Shown here: positions 12,149 to 12,204 of the stretch, piece by piece
Layout: each line of letters opens with the position of its first letter
How positions within the stretch are numbered: position 1 is the first letter of the stretch
DNA from: JARLFX01 sp036404255
GTDB lineage: Bacteria > Acidobacteriota > Terriglobia > Terriglobales > Acidobacteriaceae
Length of the DNA stretch: 12,204 nt
Direction of reading: 5' to 3'
Assembly: GCA_036404255.1 (NCBI GenBank)
Contig: DASWOP010000069.1
Coordinates: 1 to 12,204, forward strand
Position numbers and translations under genes: made by a program
The notes under the pieces: model-generated
Seen by the model: the letters and a program-made list of their open reading frames with translations, nothing else
What the model was told of the DNA's origin: nothing
Databases searched by the model: none

Positions 12149-12204
12149 ATGGCAAAGATACAGGCAGACGAAATAACCGAGCTACTCCGCCAGCAGATTG
12201 AGAA
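12149..12204 (+). CDS. atpA: ATP synthase F1 subunit alpha, 5' end only
   Basis: The first 18 codons are visible and the gene runs off the window. The N-terminus (MAKIQADEITELLRQQIE) matches the opening helix of alpha subunits, which typically read like MxxIRxDEIxxILRxQIE. Alpha carries the noncatalytic nucleotide sites of the F1 hexamer. AAGGAA (12141-12146) precedes the ATG. Position after delta is the standard gene order. Confidence 0.92.
   Translation, partial: MAKIQADEITELLRQQIE

Noticed and set aside
1..12204. CRISPR array, tRNA/rRNA gene, insertion sequence or phage module
   Set aside because: No regularly spaced repeats, cloverleaf-like sequence, transposase or integrase motif was seen; the only repeat family is the short dispersed one reported.

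Overview
The window looks like chromosomal DNA from an acidobacterium, most likely class Terriglobia (Granulicella, Edaphobacter or Terriglobus type). This rests on recognised protein style, since no database search was possible: a short Hfq with an Ala/Ser-rich tail, paired ATP synthase b subunits of which one carries a signal-peptide-like N-terminus, abundant propeller and SH3 lipoproteins, and GC-rich coding sequence. No tRNA, rRNA, CRISPR array, transposase or phage gene was seen. The content is mostly housekeeping and stress functions.

Layout. Positions 1-94 hold the possible tail of an upstream gene and a bidirectional terminator. On the minus strand follow a GvpL/GvpF-family protein (95-832) and a secreted single-domain cupin (1105-1602). 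Reading away from the cupin is a peroxide-defence unit: a PerR-like Fur-family regulator (1731-2165) followed 47 bp later by a monofunctional heme catalase (2213-3757). A perfect 13-bp Fur/PerR-like palindrome sits in the regulator's promoter, and two hairpin terminators follow the catalase. After a 388-bp gap come two predicted lipoproteins: a beta-propeller lactonase-like protein (4146-5399) and an SH3-domain protein (about 5510-6745). The SH3 gene converges with a DegT-family PLP aminotransferase on the minus strand (6750-7946).

Divergent from the aminotransferase are hfq (8123-8401) and the ribosome-associated GTPase hflX (8414-9898), the familiar hfq-hflX pair. A 412-bp noncoding stretch leads to a strong promoter embedded in a perfect 12-bp inverted repeat, then ATP synthase genes in the order b', b, delta, alpha. 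The first three genes overlap by one base each (TAATG); the alpha gene starts at 12149 and runs off the window. The a and c subunit genes are not upstream, so the operon is split.

Beyond the genes, the most notable items are: three copies of one dispersed intergenic repeat (core TGTCATTC), one of them inside the atp operon; promoters overlaid by inverted repeats (regulator and atp genes clearest, others weaker); an apparently leaderless regulator mRNA; the same-frame hfq/hflX junction; an SH3 domain split by a Pro/Ala/Thr linker; and a b subunit with a long exported extension. I did not find a convincing wholly new multi-gene system.
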